Source of the DNA: Kwoniella bestiolae CBS 10118
Lineage: Eukaryota; Basidiomycota; Tremellomycetes; Tremellales; Cryptococcaceae
Reading direction: 5' to 3'
NCBI RefSeq assembly: GCF_000512585.2
Contig: NC_089241.1
Span: forward strand, 2,232,001-2,296,000
DNA length: 64,000 nt
Shown here: positions 35,166-46,841 of the stretch, in pieces
Position numbering within the stretch: position 1 is the stretch's first letter
How the letters are laid out: each line of letters starts with the position of its first letter
Position numbers and translations under genes: made by a program
The notes under the pieces: model-generated
Seen by the model: only the letters and a program-made list of their open reading frames with translations
What the model was told of the DNA's origin: nothing
Databases searched by the model: none

Positions 35166-38100
35166 TCAAGCCCTCAAACCTCTCACTCCAGGTGTACTTC
35201 CGCCATTCGACACTTTACTTCCCTTCCTCGAATTTTCTTTACCCGCACCACTCCCACTTGACATCTTCCCCTTTGCTCCTCCCCCAATCGAGGTCTTCGA
35301 ACCAATATCATCCTGTAAAATCGAGAACCTCTTCAAACCGTCTTTCCCAGCACCAGTAACCGTAGCTGAACCAGGACCTCGAACAACGCTCGACCTCCTA
35401 TTATCGGTATTATCCATTACCAACGTCAAAGGCCTCAACCCCCTCTTCTCCACCACACTTCTATCCCTAGTGGTGAACCCAAGGGACGATTGCGATCTCG
35501 GTTGATTATTCCGTTCTTCCAATGCTCTGACCAACTTCAATTCCTTCTTACTTGGTTGATGTTTCACCATACCGCCATTCTTGGGAGTATGTACACCGAC
35601 GAAGGAGGTAGAGGAGATGGAGGTAGCATTCGAATGTAGTGTCTCGGTAGATTTCCTAGGTAAGAGCAATTGAACAGGTGGGTGAGATCCGATATTCGGC
35701 ATGGATATTTGTCTTGATAATATCGAAGAGTTCTGACCCTGAACACCAATTGAAGACAGAGGCGGAGGGTGCGGGTGCGAGTAAACCGGATAGGCAGGTT
35801 GACGATATTCCACAGGGAGGGAGGGAACAGGCGGAGTGGGACTATCATTCGTCATTGTCGTGCTTGTCGAGGTGGTGTAGGTAGTAGTAAAGGTAGATAC
35901 GGATCTATCACTCGCTCTTGAATCCCTTCCTGAACCAGAGGTCGACCCGGGAGGAGGGGAAATGACAAATTCAGTTCTGATGGGGGTATCCATAGCCATC
36001 ATTCTTTCCATTTCTTCCAGACCTTCATCGTTGGTTGATATACTATGTATCATCGACAGTTCCCCGGTAAGCGCAGAATTGTCAGATGATTTCGGTCGAC
36101 TGGCCAGCGAAGAAGGGGTAGTACCCAGTGCCAGGGCAAGGTGCATATCCTCCAGTGCAGATACGGAGAATAGTCCTGAGCTATCTCCACCTTCAACACT
36201 GACATTGCTGTTGCTGTTGGTCGGCTCTTCAGTCAGTTCGGATACTCTCGATAAAGAGGGTTTATGCTTCAAAGTCATAGCTGTCGGTATGGGTGGTAAA
36301 TCAATCCCACCACTTGAATCTGTTCTTTCCTCAAGTTCGCCAAGGTTGGGTCGAGAGTGCAGATCGTCAATTGACTTCCTAATTTCACCTTCGAAATCGT
36401 CTTTATCCAACTTAGGTAACCCAAACGAAGGTTTATGAGTGATCGTACGTTTACTCTCGATCGTATCCGATCTGCCCAGTCCGATACCAGAAAGTGCATT
36501 TCTCTGTCTCAGGTCTCGAGAAACAGAAGTAGCAGTCTCAGCGGTAAAGTATTCCGAAGGCAGGGTGAAATCGACAGACGACGAATATGATCTCGTATGT
36601 GTATGAGTCGCCTTTCGACCGTGCGGGGTAGATTGCTTGAATGAGGAGGCTTTGAAGCTGAACGAAGGCATGTCGACATAGCTTGATTCGCCATCTTGGA
36701 AAGGAGAAGTGGGCATATCGGACAATGGACGTTGTCTGACTTTGGGTGTATCGTGCTCGTATTCGGTCTGACCAGGTGGAGCAGAATGAGGGGCAGGTTC
36801 GATCCGAACGTCATTCCCAATTTTGATAGTTGGTACGAGTCTGAAAACCCCACAAATCAGCTTGAGAAGAACTCCATTGATGTTACAGCTGACTTACCCA
36901 GGTAAAACACCAGCAGTCAACCAATCCAACTCATATCCATCCTCTTTACCTTTGCCTACCTCTGTATCTCTATCTTTACCAAAAATAAACATCGGTCCAT
37001 TCGACATTCTCCCCCTCTTCGCCATCCCGATTTCCGCCGTCCCGTAGCTCGCATCTATTTCAGGTTCTTGTCCCAGAGCTGTCTCCCCATCACCGGTAGA
37101 GTACGAGCTAGTCGTTTTACCAGCAGCAGTAGCCTTAGATAACCTCTTATCAGGCGAGGGAGCAATAATTGAAATGGCAATGCCAGACCTAGCAGGTGAA
37201 GCGCCAATATCGTTAAAAGACATCTCCGCATCTTCGAACTGCCCCAACTCGATATTCTCGTTAGGCTGAGAGTGGAACAAGCTACTAGCTCGTTTAGCCA
37301 ACATCGATACCACTCCTCCACGCATCTTCTTCATCGTCCCATCATCATTTCGCCTTCGTGTATCTTCCATAACCCTCATAGCAGGTACAGGCTTGAGCAT
37401 CTCCGTAGCTCTCGAGATCATTCCGCCACCTTCAATAGCATGTCCATGTTGGATCCACACATCGCCACTTCGTCTTGCCAAGGTCTTTCGCAAGTCTTCT
37501 TCAGCTTGCATATCCTGGAAGGTCAATCCTCCATAGACTGTATGTCTCCTTTCGGGGGACTTGGAGTGGCCGATGAAACTTGTGAGGGATGGTTTGGGTT
37601 CAATCATCTTTGTCAATGTTGGAGAAGCGAGGTTCATGGTTGAGGCTCGCTTTGGAGCCGGTGGCGTAAGCTTGGGGGAGATGGAAAGGGGTAATGACAG
37701 TTGGGATTCGGATAACAAAGCTAATGATCGATGAGCTGTCGAGGTGGTCTTGGTAGATCCTTTCTTGGATCTTGTGGTGGACGTCGCGATTGGGATAGGT
37801 CGGTATCGAAGCATATACGAGACGACAGCCAAGATAGGTGAAGGTAGAAGGATTGATATGAGGTACAGGATAATCGCCATATCTGTGGGGCCGTTGAGCA
37901 ACAACGGTAAGGAGAACGCCTGCACGTAAACTTATTGGTCAGCTTTCATCTGTTCATATAGCCCCATATGGAAAAGATCAGCTTACATAGCAAATCACGA
38001 CTCCAGCAACAGCTACCATCCCCACTCCCCTCCCGCCTCTTCTCCAATCTTCCAGCGCCTCCTCTTCCCTCTCCACCTCAACCCAATCACCATTTCCCAA

Positions 38101-39993
38101 AAGCATCTCCATACTATCTTTGCCCTGCACCTCAAAGAGCGTGGAGCTTCTCGCGAGTGTCGGAGTAGGGGGTAAAGGCATATCAACAGGCATAGGGGGT
38201 GGAGGTGGTGCTCTTCGTTCAGCAGTGGATACCACCTTTCTCGCTCGGGAGGTTTTCGCATCTGGTGTTTTGTATGCGTCGGCAGATTGTAATGTCCATG
38301 TTGAAGATCCTTTCTTGACAGGTACGATCCCATTTCCCAGCGAGTCAGCCGATTGGAGTGCCGCGACTCGAGTGATCAGACTAGATTGGCTCTGGAGGTT
38401 ATCGGGAGATACTGGATATTCGGACAAGCTCGCAAATCCCCTAGGAGGTAGGGGATGGAATGGGTCGGGCGAGTAGTCTCCTAGAATCGAGCCCATACCC
38501 GGCGAGGTGGAACCGATAGTATGTGTGTAGGTGGTACTATCGCTTGGCTTTACCGGTAATCTCCTTTCACCAGGTTTAGGCAAGTTCGGATCCCTCCCTT
38601 CCCCATCGGGAGAGAGAGGTACAGTCGACGGTGAAGGTGATCTCGCCCGTGTGATGGCTGGTTGAGGCGATGCCGGAGAAGGAGGGAAAGACCATGCAGA
38701 GATCGATGAGGGTGTATTGGTAGGTTCGCTTAACCATGATTGATCATTTACCACTGCTTCCGCTGCTGATCCGGAGATATCGTTTTGTAATCTTGATTGG
38801 TGTTCTGGAGTAACCAATGTGGAAGTAGATGTGAAAGCAGACGTCGATCCGCCAGTCTGGGGAACAGCGAATGATGCGGATGCTGCGAAGCTCGAATTGG
38901 AGGGTTTCGATCTTGGGGTTTTGTAAGTATCTTTCGTAGTGGCAGTGGAGACTGTTCCGTGAGGTGATGAGTAGTCGAACGACGAGACTGGGGTAGGTGG
39001 TCGAGCTGAGAGTTTCAAAATCAGATATCAGCTTAGATCCCACTCGTATCACGTCGCATCACTTCATGTCTCTTCTGCAGAGGTAGGAAGAAAAGGAAAC
39101 TTACGAGGCGAACTCAACCAACTACTCGTATCCCTGATTCTCTCCATCCCCTCTCCCTCCCCCTCATTCAGACACACAACTCTATAAGTCGAGTCCGTTA
39201 AAGAATCGCATCCAGAGAACGGTCTCGGTTCTTTCTCATATAATGACATCCTCGATTCGCCTCTAAGCCTAATAAGACCTTCTCGAGGTTTGGTGATCAT
39301 CCGCCACATTCCCCATAACCCACTTCCAACTACCACTAACAAACATAATGAGGTATATCCAAGTATCACGTACTTCCCGTAGGACGGTCCTACCGCGGAG
39401 AGGATTATAGCCAAGACTGACAAGCCGAGAGAGAGGGGAAGGATTCGAGGAAGAAGGGTGGAGTGAGTTATGCCTCCGTTCTTGAAGATAAATTTCCTGA
39501 TTCTCGAGGTGGATGACGGAGCGATATGTCGATTATATAAAGATGGTTTCGAAAGTATCGTAAATACACTTGAGATCGCCAAGGTAGTAGGTAGAAGTAC
39601 AAGACTAGTAGCTACCAACCCCCAGCTATCTACCTGCATTGAGTTTGATCCGTTTGTGGCGAGGTATGCCCAACCACAAGCCAGGGAGATGACCCCCTCA
39701 ATGAGAAGGATAATCATCAAACTACCTCTAACCCCCAACCGCCCTCTTATGGAGGTATCTTCATGATCACTCTTGGTGGAAGATGGCGAGCCGGGTCGAG
39801 GAGGGAGGTTGAAGAACTCCCTGGGGAGGTTTCTCGATTTCCTAGGATGGGGAATTATACTGGATAGTTTCTGCAGGGACGGTGTGAGGTTGGGTAAGAG
39901 GTTGAGCAGCGGGGTGAGGTGGTATAGCGTGATGAGGATTAGGAGGATTAGTGAGGGGATGGGGAGGGTTGAGAAGAGGATCGAGGGGATCAT
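35166..39993 (-). CDS. Large seven-helix membrane protein with GPCR-like layout
   Basis: Four exons (39993-39105, 39005-37987, 37919-36898, 36840-35166) give 1534 residues. Five hydrophobic helices lie at about 5-34, 91-112, 121-147, 180-202 and 208-230. A Ser/Thr/Pro-rich loop of about 390 residues precedes helix 6 (VGMVAVAGVVICYAFSLPLL) and helix 7 (AIILYLISILLPSPILAVV), separated by only a few residues. A disordered tail of about 860 residues follows. A long loop between helices 5 and 6, a Pro in helix 6 and a Pro-x-x-x-Val-Val-Ser-Tyr ending of helix 7 recall G-protein-coupled receptors with a large third cytoplasmic loop. I find no family signature, so receptor function is a hypothesis. 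Earlier frame in exon 1 is open upstream of 39993, but that part is low-complexity leader. Confidence 0.75.
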
Positions 39994-40721
39994 GTTGGGG
40001 GGTTGGGTTGGGGTGGTAAAGAGTGGGTGGTAGCTGGTGGGAAGTAATGCGATGTATCGTTTTGTGTTTGATTCAGAGCAGGAGAAGGTGTATCGTGAAC
40101 GAGAGATTGGTGATAGAATGGAAGAGTAAAGTCGCTGGAATTGATATGCTGATCGTAAGGTTGAATCGTGAGTGTTTCTTTCTCTTGTTGCTGCTCGTTG
40201 TTCGTTGTTCTTCGTTTGTGATCCGTGCTTGTCGTACGAAGTGTTCGTAGTAAATCGTGAGATTGTAAGTGATTGATTGATTGATTGTTTGTCAGTAAAC
40301 GTAGATGAACAGGCATACAAGAATGTATGAACAAAAACACATCCATTTGTAACGTTGAGTTTAGCATCAGTATGAGGGTATAGGTTGTTTACATTCACCC
40401 AACGTAGAACATCATTCAACCTATCAACCAACTTATAGTACACACTCACCGTGTATAACCATCTCAGGGCCATCAACAGCGCTTTGATCGTCATCGTCAT
40501 CGTCATTCTCATCTTGATTCTACTGAGAAGGAACCGACTCGTCATTATCCAGTCAGTATCAGAACCAATCAAAACCACCTCTGTGCATGATCAAACATCA
40601 AATTCAAAATACAAATCCAATCATATTCAGAACAAAATCAAAAGTCCAGATCATACAAGGAAAAAACGAAGAACACCCAAAAATAGTCCAAAAAAGTATC
40701 AAAACAATATACAATTCAATT
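39994..40721. other. Intergenic, tandem (-/-)
   Basis: The promoter and leader of the seven-helix gene, with a GATT run near 40265-40290, and the 3' flank of the phosphatase gene. An open frame upstream of 39993 has no supported coding character. Confidence 0.45.
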
Positions 40722-43111
40722 TCACCTCCTAGCTTTCCTAAGTAACATCTCCTCATCCAACCTCCTAGCTTCCTCATCCGCTTCTTCAGGACTGATACAA
40801 CATCCACCTTCCATTCTACCTCTCTCCTTTTCCTTCTCCTCGGAAGAGGAAGCGGAAGTGACCGATCCATTCTCACTTTCCTCAAACTCCCTTCGACGTC
40901 TCGCCCATTCAGCTTCGCTCAGCTCGGCATCATGATTACAAGGGAACGAGGTCTGCATCGTATCTGGATGGGTAGATAGGAGTTGGGTAAGGTGTCGAGC
41001 GAAGTCTACTAATTGGAATACCAATCTATCACATATGAATTCAATTCTGTCAGTTTAGATTAACACAAAGGTAAGGTTAAGATGACAACTCACGAATGAT
41101 TGGGTCCTATCCAGCTTGATTTCAATTTAACGAAATCATAGGCATCTTGCATTGATCGTATCCCACCCAGTATATCAGGCATAGCACCGATAGCTGCTAA
41201 TGCCATGGTATAGGCGATAGCCAGCGTAGCTGATCTCGATACACCGCATTGACAACTATAGAACAATAACCAGAAGCAGTCAGCTCAGCTGCTATTCAAG
41301 TCTAGACCAATTATCGTAAGAGAAGGAGTGGGAAAAACCTACTGTATCAAAATCGGTATCCCATTCCTCCTACCACCCTCCATCCACTTGATAGTCTCCC
41401 AAAACCCCCAAATGCCATCCCCATTCGTCCCCTGCAAGTTCCGCAGATCCCCATCAGGCACGTCCAGGAGATGCGCCAACTCAGCCTCATCAGGAATATC
41501 AGCCAATCCCAATTCACCATGCGACCACCTAACATGACAATACTCAATCTCCGGTCTCTGATTACTACCATCGGTCGAAGCAGGGTACATCGCAAACTTC
41601 ATCTTCTGTTTCCCCTTTGATCTCGACCAACCGGGTGTAACGTTCGAATTTGATGGATCGAAGGGATCATCGATCTCCTGCGCAACATTGATTATCCTTA
41701 CTTTTGAGCTTGACGGGGCGTAAGAATCAAATTGAAATACAGACTCCTCGGCGCCAAGGAAGATACCGGGAAGAATCTCGATAGGTCCATCTTCGTATGG
41801 TTCCATCTGTCTTTTTGCAGGGTGATGATTATAGTTGTTGAGGGGCATGGCGAATGTGAATGCGGTAGGGAGTGGCGGGGAAGTAGATGGGGTAGAGGAG
41901 GTAGATGCAGAGGCGGAAGCATCGTCTGATACCGTCGAAGTCGAAGTGGTGGGTGATGAACCGTTGTATGCACTAGACTGAGATCGAGGTGAAGAAGTGG
42001 TAGGTAGTGCGTAACCTAATGCACTTAACCCACTTGAATGTTGATGATTATCCGCCTCGTTTATAGGCGGGAAAGTCGAATTCCCAAACGCAGAGGTCTG
42101 ATGATGTTGGTCTGGTAAACCTAAAACATCAATGGCAGTTTGACTCCTCGCCCTTCCTTTATTCTTCAATCTCATAGTCGCATAGGGGTGTGAGACCGCA
42201 CCAGGAGTGGGCGGAGGTACATCATCATTGCCGGGTGGGTTAGTGATCAAACTCAACAAACTCGGTCTGCGATTCCCTCGGAAAGTTGATCGACCCAATG
42301 ACATCGCCAAAGCGGGGGTCTTGGGTGGTCCTGGTGTATAGGGTGTACCAAACTTGGAGTCAGACTCGGCAGTGGAGTATGTGGGTGTAGGACAAACGGT
42401 CGAGGGGGTACTACAGTTAGGCGAAGAGTTGGAGCTGTAAGCTGTAGTAGAAGTCGCTAAGGGTGGTAATGATAATGATAATTTCTTTGGATTCCGTTTG
42501 AGGTGCATGACAGGTGGTAGGGAAGAAGGTTTAGGTGGTGAGTTCGACATGTCGTTGATGGATGATGAAGAGGGGTATGATCTGACACTTAGACCAGGTT
42601 CGAAATCCAATGAAGAGGAGGTATCGAGTCTTCCCAGTCTTGGTCGGGCCGTACTGTGTAACGACGATGTTGAGGAGGAGGAAAATGATGGGGATGGGGG
42701 TAAGGAAGGTTTAGGTTGTATAATAACCCCTTCCATACTATTTGTGTCCATTTCTACATCCATCTTGATTATTGTTGCGTTCAAAGGAGTGTTGACGCCT
42801 TTCTCACGATTATTGATATCCCCTTTATGAGTTACAGCCTCACGTTCACCTCCGTTGTTCTTCGAGGTAAAGTCCAACCGATTACAAATCTTCTTCAAAG
42901 GTCTTGGCGAGCGTGGGAGGTTCAGCTGATCGGCAGGGGATGATTGGACATCTATTGGTATTGGTCGTTTGCGAGGTGTGGATGAAAGGAGGATGGGTGA
43001 TCGGAGTGATGATAGCTGTGTATGCGTAGGGGGACGATAACCTAGATGATGTGAACCTGATGCTGATGATGATGAGTGAGAAGAGGGAAGGGGTGATCTG
43101 CTGAGGAGCAT
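40722..43111 (-). CDS. Msg5-like dual-specificity (MAP-kinase) phosphatase
   Basis: Three exons (43111-41343, 41255-41094, 41025-40722) give 744 residues. The first 450 residues are Ser/Pro/Thr-rich and disordered, a plausible kinase-docking and regulatory part. The catalytic domain starts at GPIEILPGIFLGAEESVFQF, includes VRIINVAQEI, and has the phosphate-binding loop HCQCGVSR (Cys591 nucleophile, Arg597). The His590 codon is split by an intron (CA|T). A short acidic tail ends the protein. The fungal Msg5/MKP group inactivates MAP kinases such as Slt2/Mpk1 by dephosphorylating Thr and Tyr in the activation loop; the substrate here is inferred. The gene has an unusually long upstream region of 2.1 kb. 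Confidence 0.88.
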
Positions 43112-45250
43112 GGTTGATCGATTGATTGTTATTTAATCGATTGTGGGAAAGAGAAATGAATAAATTTCATAGATTGATTGAGAAGATCCGATCGGCCAGC
43201 AACGAGACAGATGCAGTAGGGAGATGATTGAGTTGATGGGTAGTTCGTCGTCACAAAAAGTGGTATGAGTGATCCATGTAAGACCAAGTGACGTCGTCCA
43301 GTCGAGATGGGAATTGGCGAGTGGTGAGTTGTATCCGATGAATTGGTAGATGGTGAGACAGACAGAGAGGAATAGGTATGAAAGTCAGTATATGATTCTA
43401 TACATATATATACCCAAAGATGCAAAGCGATGTAAAGCGATACGGGGAGGGGCAATGCCGAGGAATCAAGAGAGAACAGCTTTATTGTCGTCACCGACTC
43501 AACTACGCCCTGCGTCTGAGAATGAAAAAGAGAGTGAGGATGATCTCATCAAAAGAAGAGATGCACCAAGTATCAAGCATCAAGTATATCTGAGACGAGA
43601 CATTGTCTCTTGTCTCTTTGACTCCAAGGTATTATTCCATTCCGATCACCAATAGGATAGAACCGTTTCAACATGACAATACACATCCTATTGTCTTAGC
43701 GACTGCACGTCCTAGAGCGAACTCGTCGCAAGACGTAACCTTGTTCCTCCAACCTGTCACCTGAACAACAATATATTCAAGATGAAAAGAGGGTGGAGCG
43801 GTTGTCAGGCTAAGAGGGTGGATTGAAACGAGAACAATAGAGAGACAAAAAGAAATATGAAAGGGGTGTTGGGTTGGTTTCGTACTGTAAGAAAGGAACA
43901 GACCTAACTCACAAAGACGTTTATAGTCCTATCATCCTTTCACCTAATTCTATCCTGATTCTACTATTCTTCTTCTGCGATATAGTTGATTGTTGATGAG
44001 GATGATTGTCAGCAAAGAGGATATATCATCAATCTTTTGCTTGATTATCTCGATGCTCTACGATGACTATGTTGTATGCTGTTCTCGTTGATTCCTCACC
44101 GCCGCATTGATCTTTTTGTTCAGAGTGTTGTTGTTTTGAACAATACGAGTGAAAAGGTTTAAAACTACGCAATGACCTCTCTCGGCTGTACCTTTCAGGA
44201 CCTGGTATGATATGTTAAAACCAATCAACCTTTCTTCCTATTCTCCAACATCCGTTGTCGTCCAATAGAGATGCAGTCGAACACGTTTGAGCCACTGTAT
44301 GAGACGGGGGTTGAGGCTGAGTTGATTGTATATGGATATACGAGATGGGTAGGATGAAACTTGACTACAATGAACAAGGTTGATTGATGTTACTGTATGT
44401 CGTATTCTGTATTCTGCGCTTCGCTCAGGGTCAAACAATAGGAATTACGCTAAGGCTGTTGTTGTGTGATGTTTCCGCTGCTCATACCGCTAGATTCGCG
44501 CGCGTGGTTCAACTGCTGCGACGTGAGAGTTGTGTAGTGATATCCTGTGTGCAGTATATATGTATGTCTGCGAATCACGAAGTTGTAGCATAGCATCGTA
44601 TACATCTGGGAATGACTGTAAGTACAGGTGAGCAATTCGCAATGATCAAATCATCATCAAGGCTGTGCTCTTCTTGTGTTCTATGTCTAACACACAAAAT
44701 CCAGACTTTGCGTTTCTGATCGATTTGTCTTACTTTTCTATGTATAAGTGTGTGTTTGACCCTTGCGCAAAGATAGACCCTGATTCTCTCATCTTGGTTT
44801 TTACGTTGTCTTACATAATCGGGTATGTAACCCCTTCTGCAGTAGATTTCATCGGGAGCAGATTAACGAGCTAAGAAAATGAACCATGACGTCTTGGTGC
44901 AATTTTGAGGATGGCACTAACCTACCTGCAGGTATCTCTATCAAACGATCAAAGGATCCAATTTACAGTAGTCAGTTCCAACAGTGGGAGACCGTTCATA
45001 TTGATAGCAATGACCTTTGAGCATAAAGTATAGCTTGTTATACCATATAACAAGTAACTTATCCTTTCCTTTCACTCGATCAATCCTTTCAAGATATGAT
45101 AAAACCTCGAATGATACAAGGCTCTCAGACGTTCAGATAGATCCAACGAGATGTGAGCCAGAGAGCTCAAATGAGATTGACTACTATTACTGATGTACGG
45201 ATCCATACTAATATATCTCACATACTCACCGAAACAGTAGTGACAGGAAA
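43112..45250. other. Long intergenic region upstream of the phosphatase gene
   Basis: There are 2.1 kb without a supportable protein gene. A TATATATA-like word occurs near 43402-43411, about 290 nt upstream of the phosphatase start. Several short frames (for example 43350-43655 and 44384-44593) lack splice or domain support. A long leader, regulatory DNA or an unseen noncoding RNA could occupy it. Confidence 0.45.
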
Positions 45251-45463
45251 ATGCCAGATATAATCGAAGATCCTCTAACACCCAAGAATGGCCTGTAAGT
45301 GTACGATCCTAGCCCCTCTCAATATCGAGTGAAATTAACAGTAACGCTGATCGGTCCACCTCAGCACGCTCACCCCTTCCATCTTTTCACCCTCCTCATT
45401 TCCTCTCTATCCCTCTTCCTTTCCTCCCTCAACCTCCCCCCGCCATTCAGAAGTATCGTCGGA

Positions 45464-46660
45464 ATGTCAAAGAGAGCTTCATTACTCCTAGTCTGCCTGA
45501 TGATGGGCCACTGGATAGTGACCTCTCAGATGGACAATTATCAAAAGAGGGTGGAAAGGGCTCATAGGGAGGAGAAGGGGAGGTACGATCCGTTGATCAA
45601 AGGTAAGATCGATAAGAAGAAGAATGATTGGGTGAGTATGAGTGCGACAGCCTCGCCTTGCCTGGCCGTTCCTTGTCATCATCCCCTCCAGCTGGACAAG
45701 GTTGTTGATGTTCCCAACTTATCAACGTTATCAGGAAAGCGCCGCCGCCCACCCATCTCATTTCCTCACCACGCGAGAGGGTAAACCCCGGCTCTTCCCC
45801 TTTCCGCTCGGATTGGCAGGAGGTCAAGATTCCACGAAAAAGACAATGTGGTGGGAAGCGGGTAATTCTGCTCACGTGTGAGTTATCGTTCTTCCCTGCT
45901 CTCGAACCTTATCATTCACCTGAATAAGAGGAAGGTTATGGGGATTGATGTGATGTTTGAATCGACAACAGCGGCCATTACAACCAACGTGAGACTCCCG
46001 AAGCTAGAGAACAACTTCGACTCGAAGTAGAAGCCAAGGAACATGCCAGGCAGAAAAAGGCCAAGAAGGCTATAGAAGCGTACGAGAAAAATAGGAAGAA
46101 GTGAGTATTGCGACTGATCCGACTCAACTTACCATTGAATGTGTGGACTAATCAGGTTTTATTGTTAGGTGGCAGAAGAGGTTAACCCATTTGAAGATGA
46201 TCAGTGCAATCGTCATCATCGGGATATGTGAGTGTGTGCTCCCCCACATCTGATCGAGGTGTAACGTAGATGAAGCTCACCTGAGTGTTTTGGTGTCGTA
46301 GTCCAAAGGAAAATAGCAGTCGTCTGTCTAGCAGGCCTAATCTACTACATCTTCGCCATGGAGATTACTGCGATGCTCAAACCTAAAGATAAAGAGGTGG
46401 ACGATGATGATAAGCCGTCCAAGAAGAGGAAAAAGATCCCTACGGTAGGTCCCCTTCCTCCCTGCTACCATTGTCCTGTCTTGGTTACTGACGAGGCGGG
46501 TACTTACTGTACGTATGACATGCCTCCATAGACACCCGGTATGGCCATGACATACATATACGAGCCTGATGGTCAGTCGGTCAAGGAAGCAGGTGCTATA
46601 CCGACTAAGGCACCTAGTCATAGACTTATGACGAGTCTGGATAGTAGATATGCTTCGTAA
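45464..46660 (+). CDS. Membrane protein of unknown function (5' end unresolved)
   Basis: From the ATG at 45464, exons to 45602, 45820-45877, 45972-46100, 46169-46227, 46302-46444 and 46532-46660 join in phase to 218 residues. There is a hydrophobic segment (ASLLLVCLMMGHWIV), a charged helical region (REQLRLEVEAKEHARQKKAK), two more hydrophobic segments (HLKMISAIVIIGI and KIAVVCLAGLIYYIF) and a basic tail (KPSKKRKKIP). Exon 2 must end at the internal GTAAGA donor at 45603; using the later GTGAGT breaks the frame. The same frame is open and hydrophobic upstream from an acceptor at 45364, but the only nearby start (ATG 45251, donor at 45295) joins it in the wrong phase, so the true N-terminus is unresolved. 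No family is recognised. Confidence 0.6.
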
Positions 46661-46841
46661 ATATGAGTTGACTCGTAACCGTCTGCAATATGTAGACGAA
46701 GGAAGCTGGTTCATCCAATCGCAAGAATTGCATCATCTCCTACACGAGATATCTAACCGTCCATCTATAAAGATCTATAAAGCACACTTCTTCTATACTG
46801 TATACCTCTGTGTGTCTCGTGTTTCATAACCGCCTCGTCCA

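Noticed and set aside
36790..36815. GGTTCGATCC, resembling a tRNA B box
   Set aside because: It lies inside the coding sequence of the seven-helix gene and no A box or cloverleaf can be formed around it.
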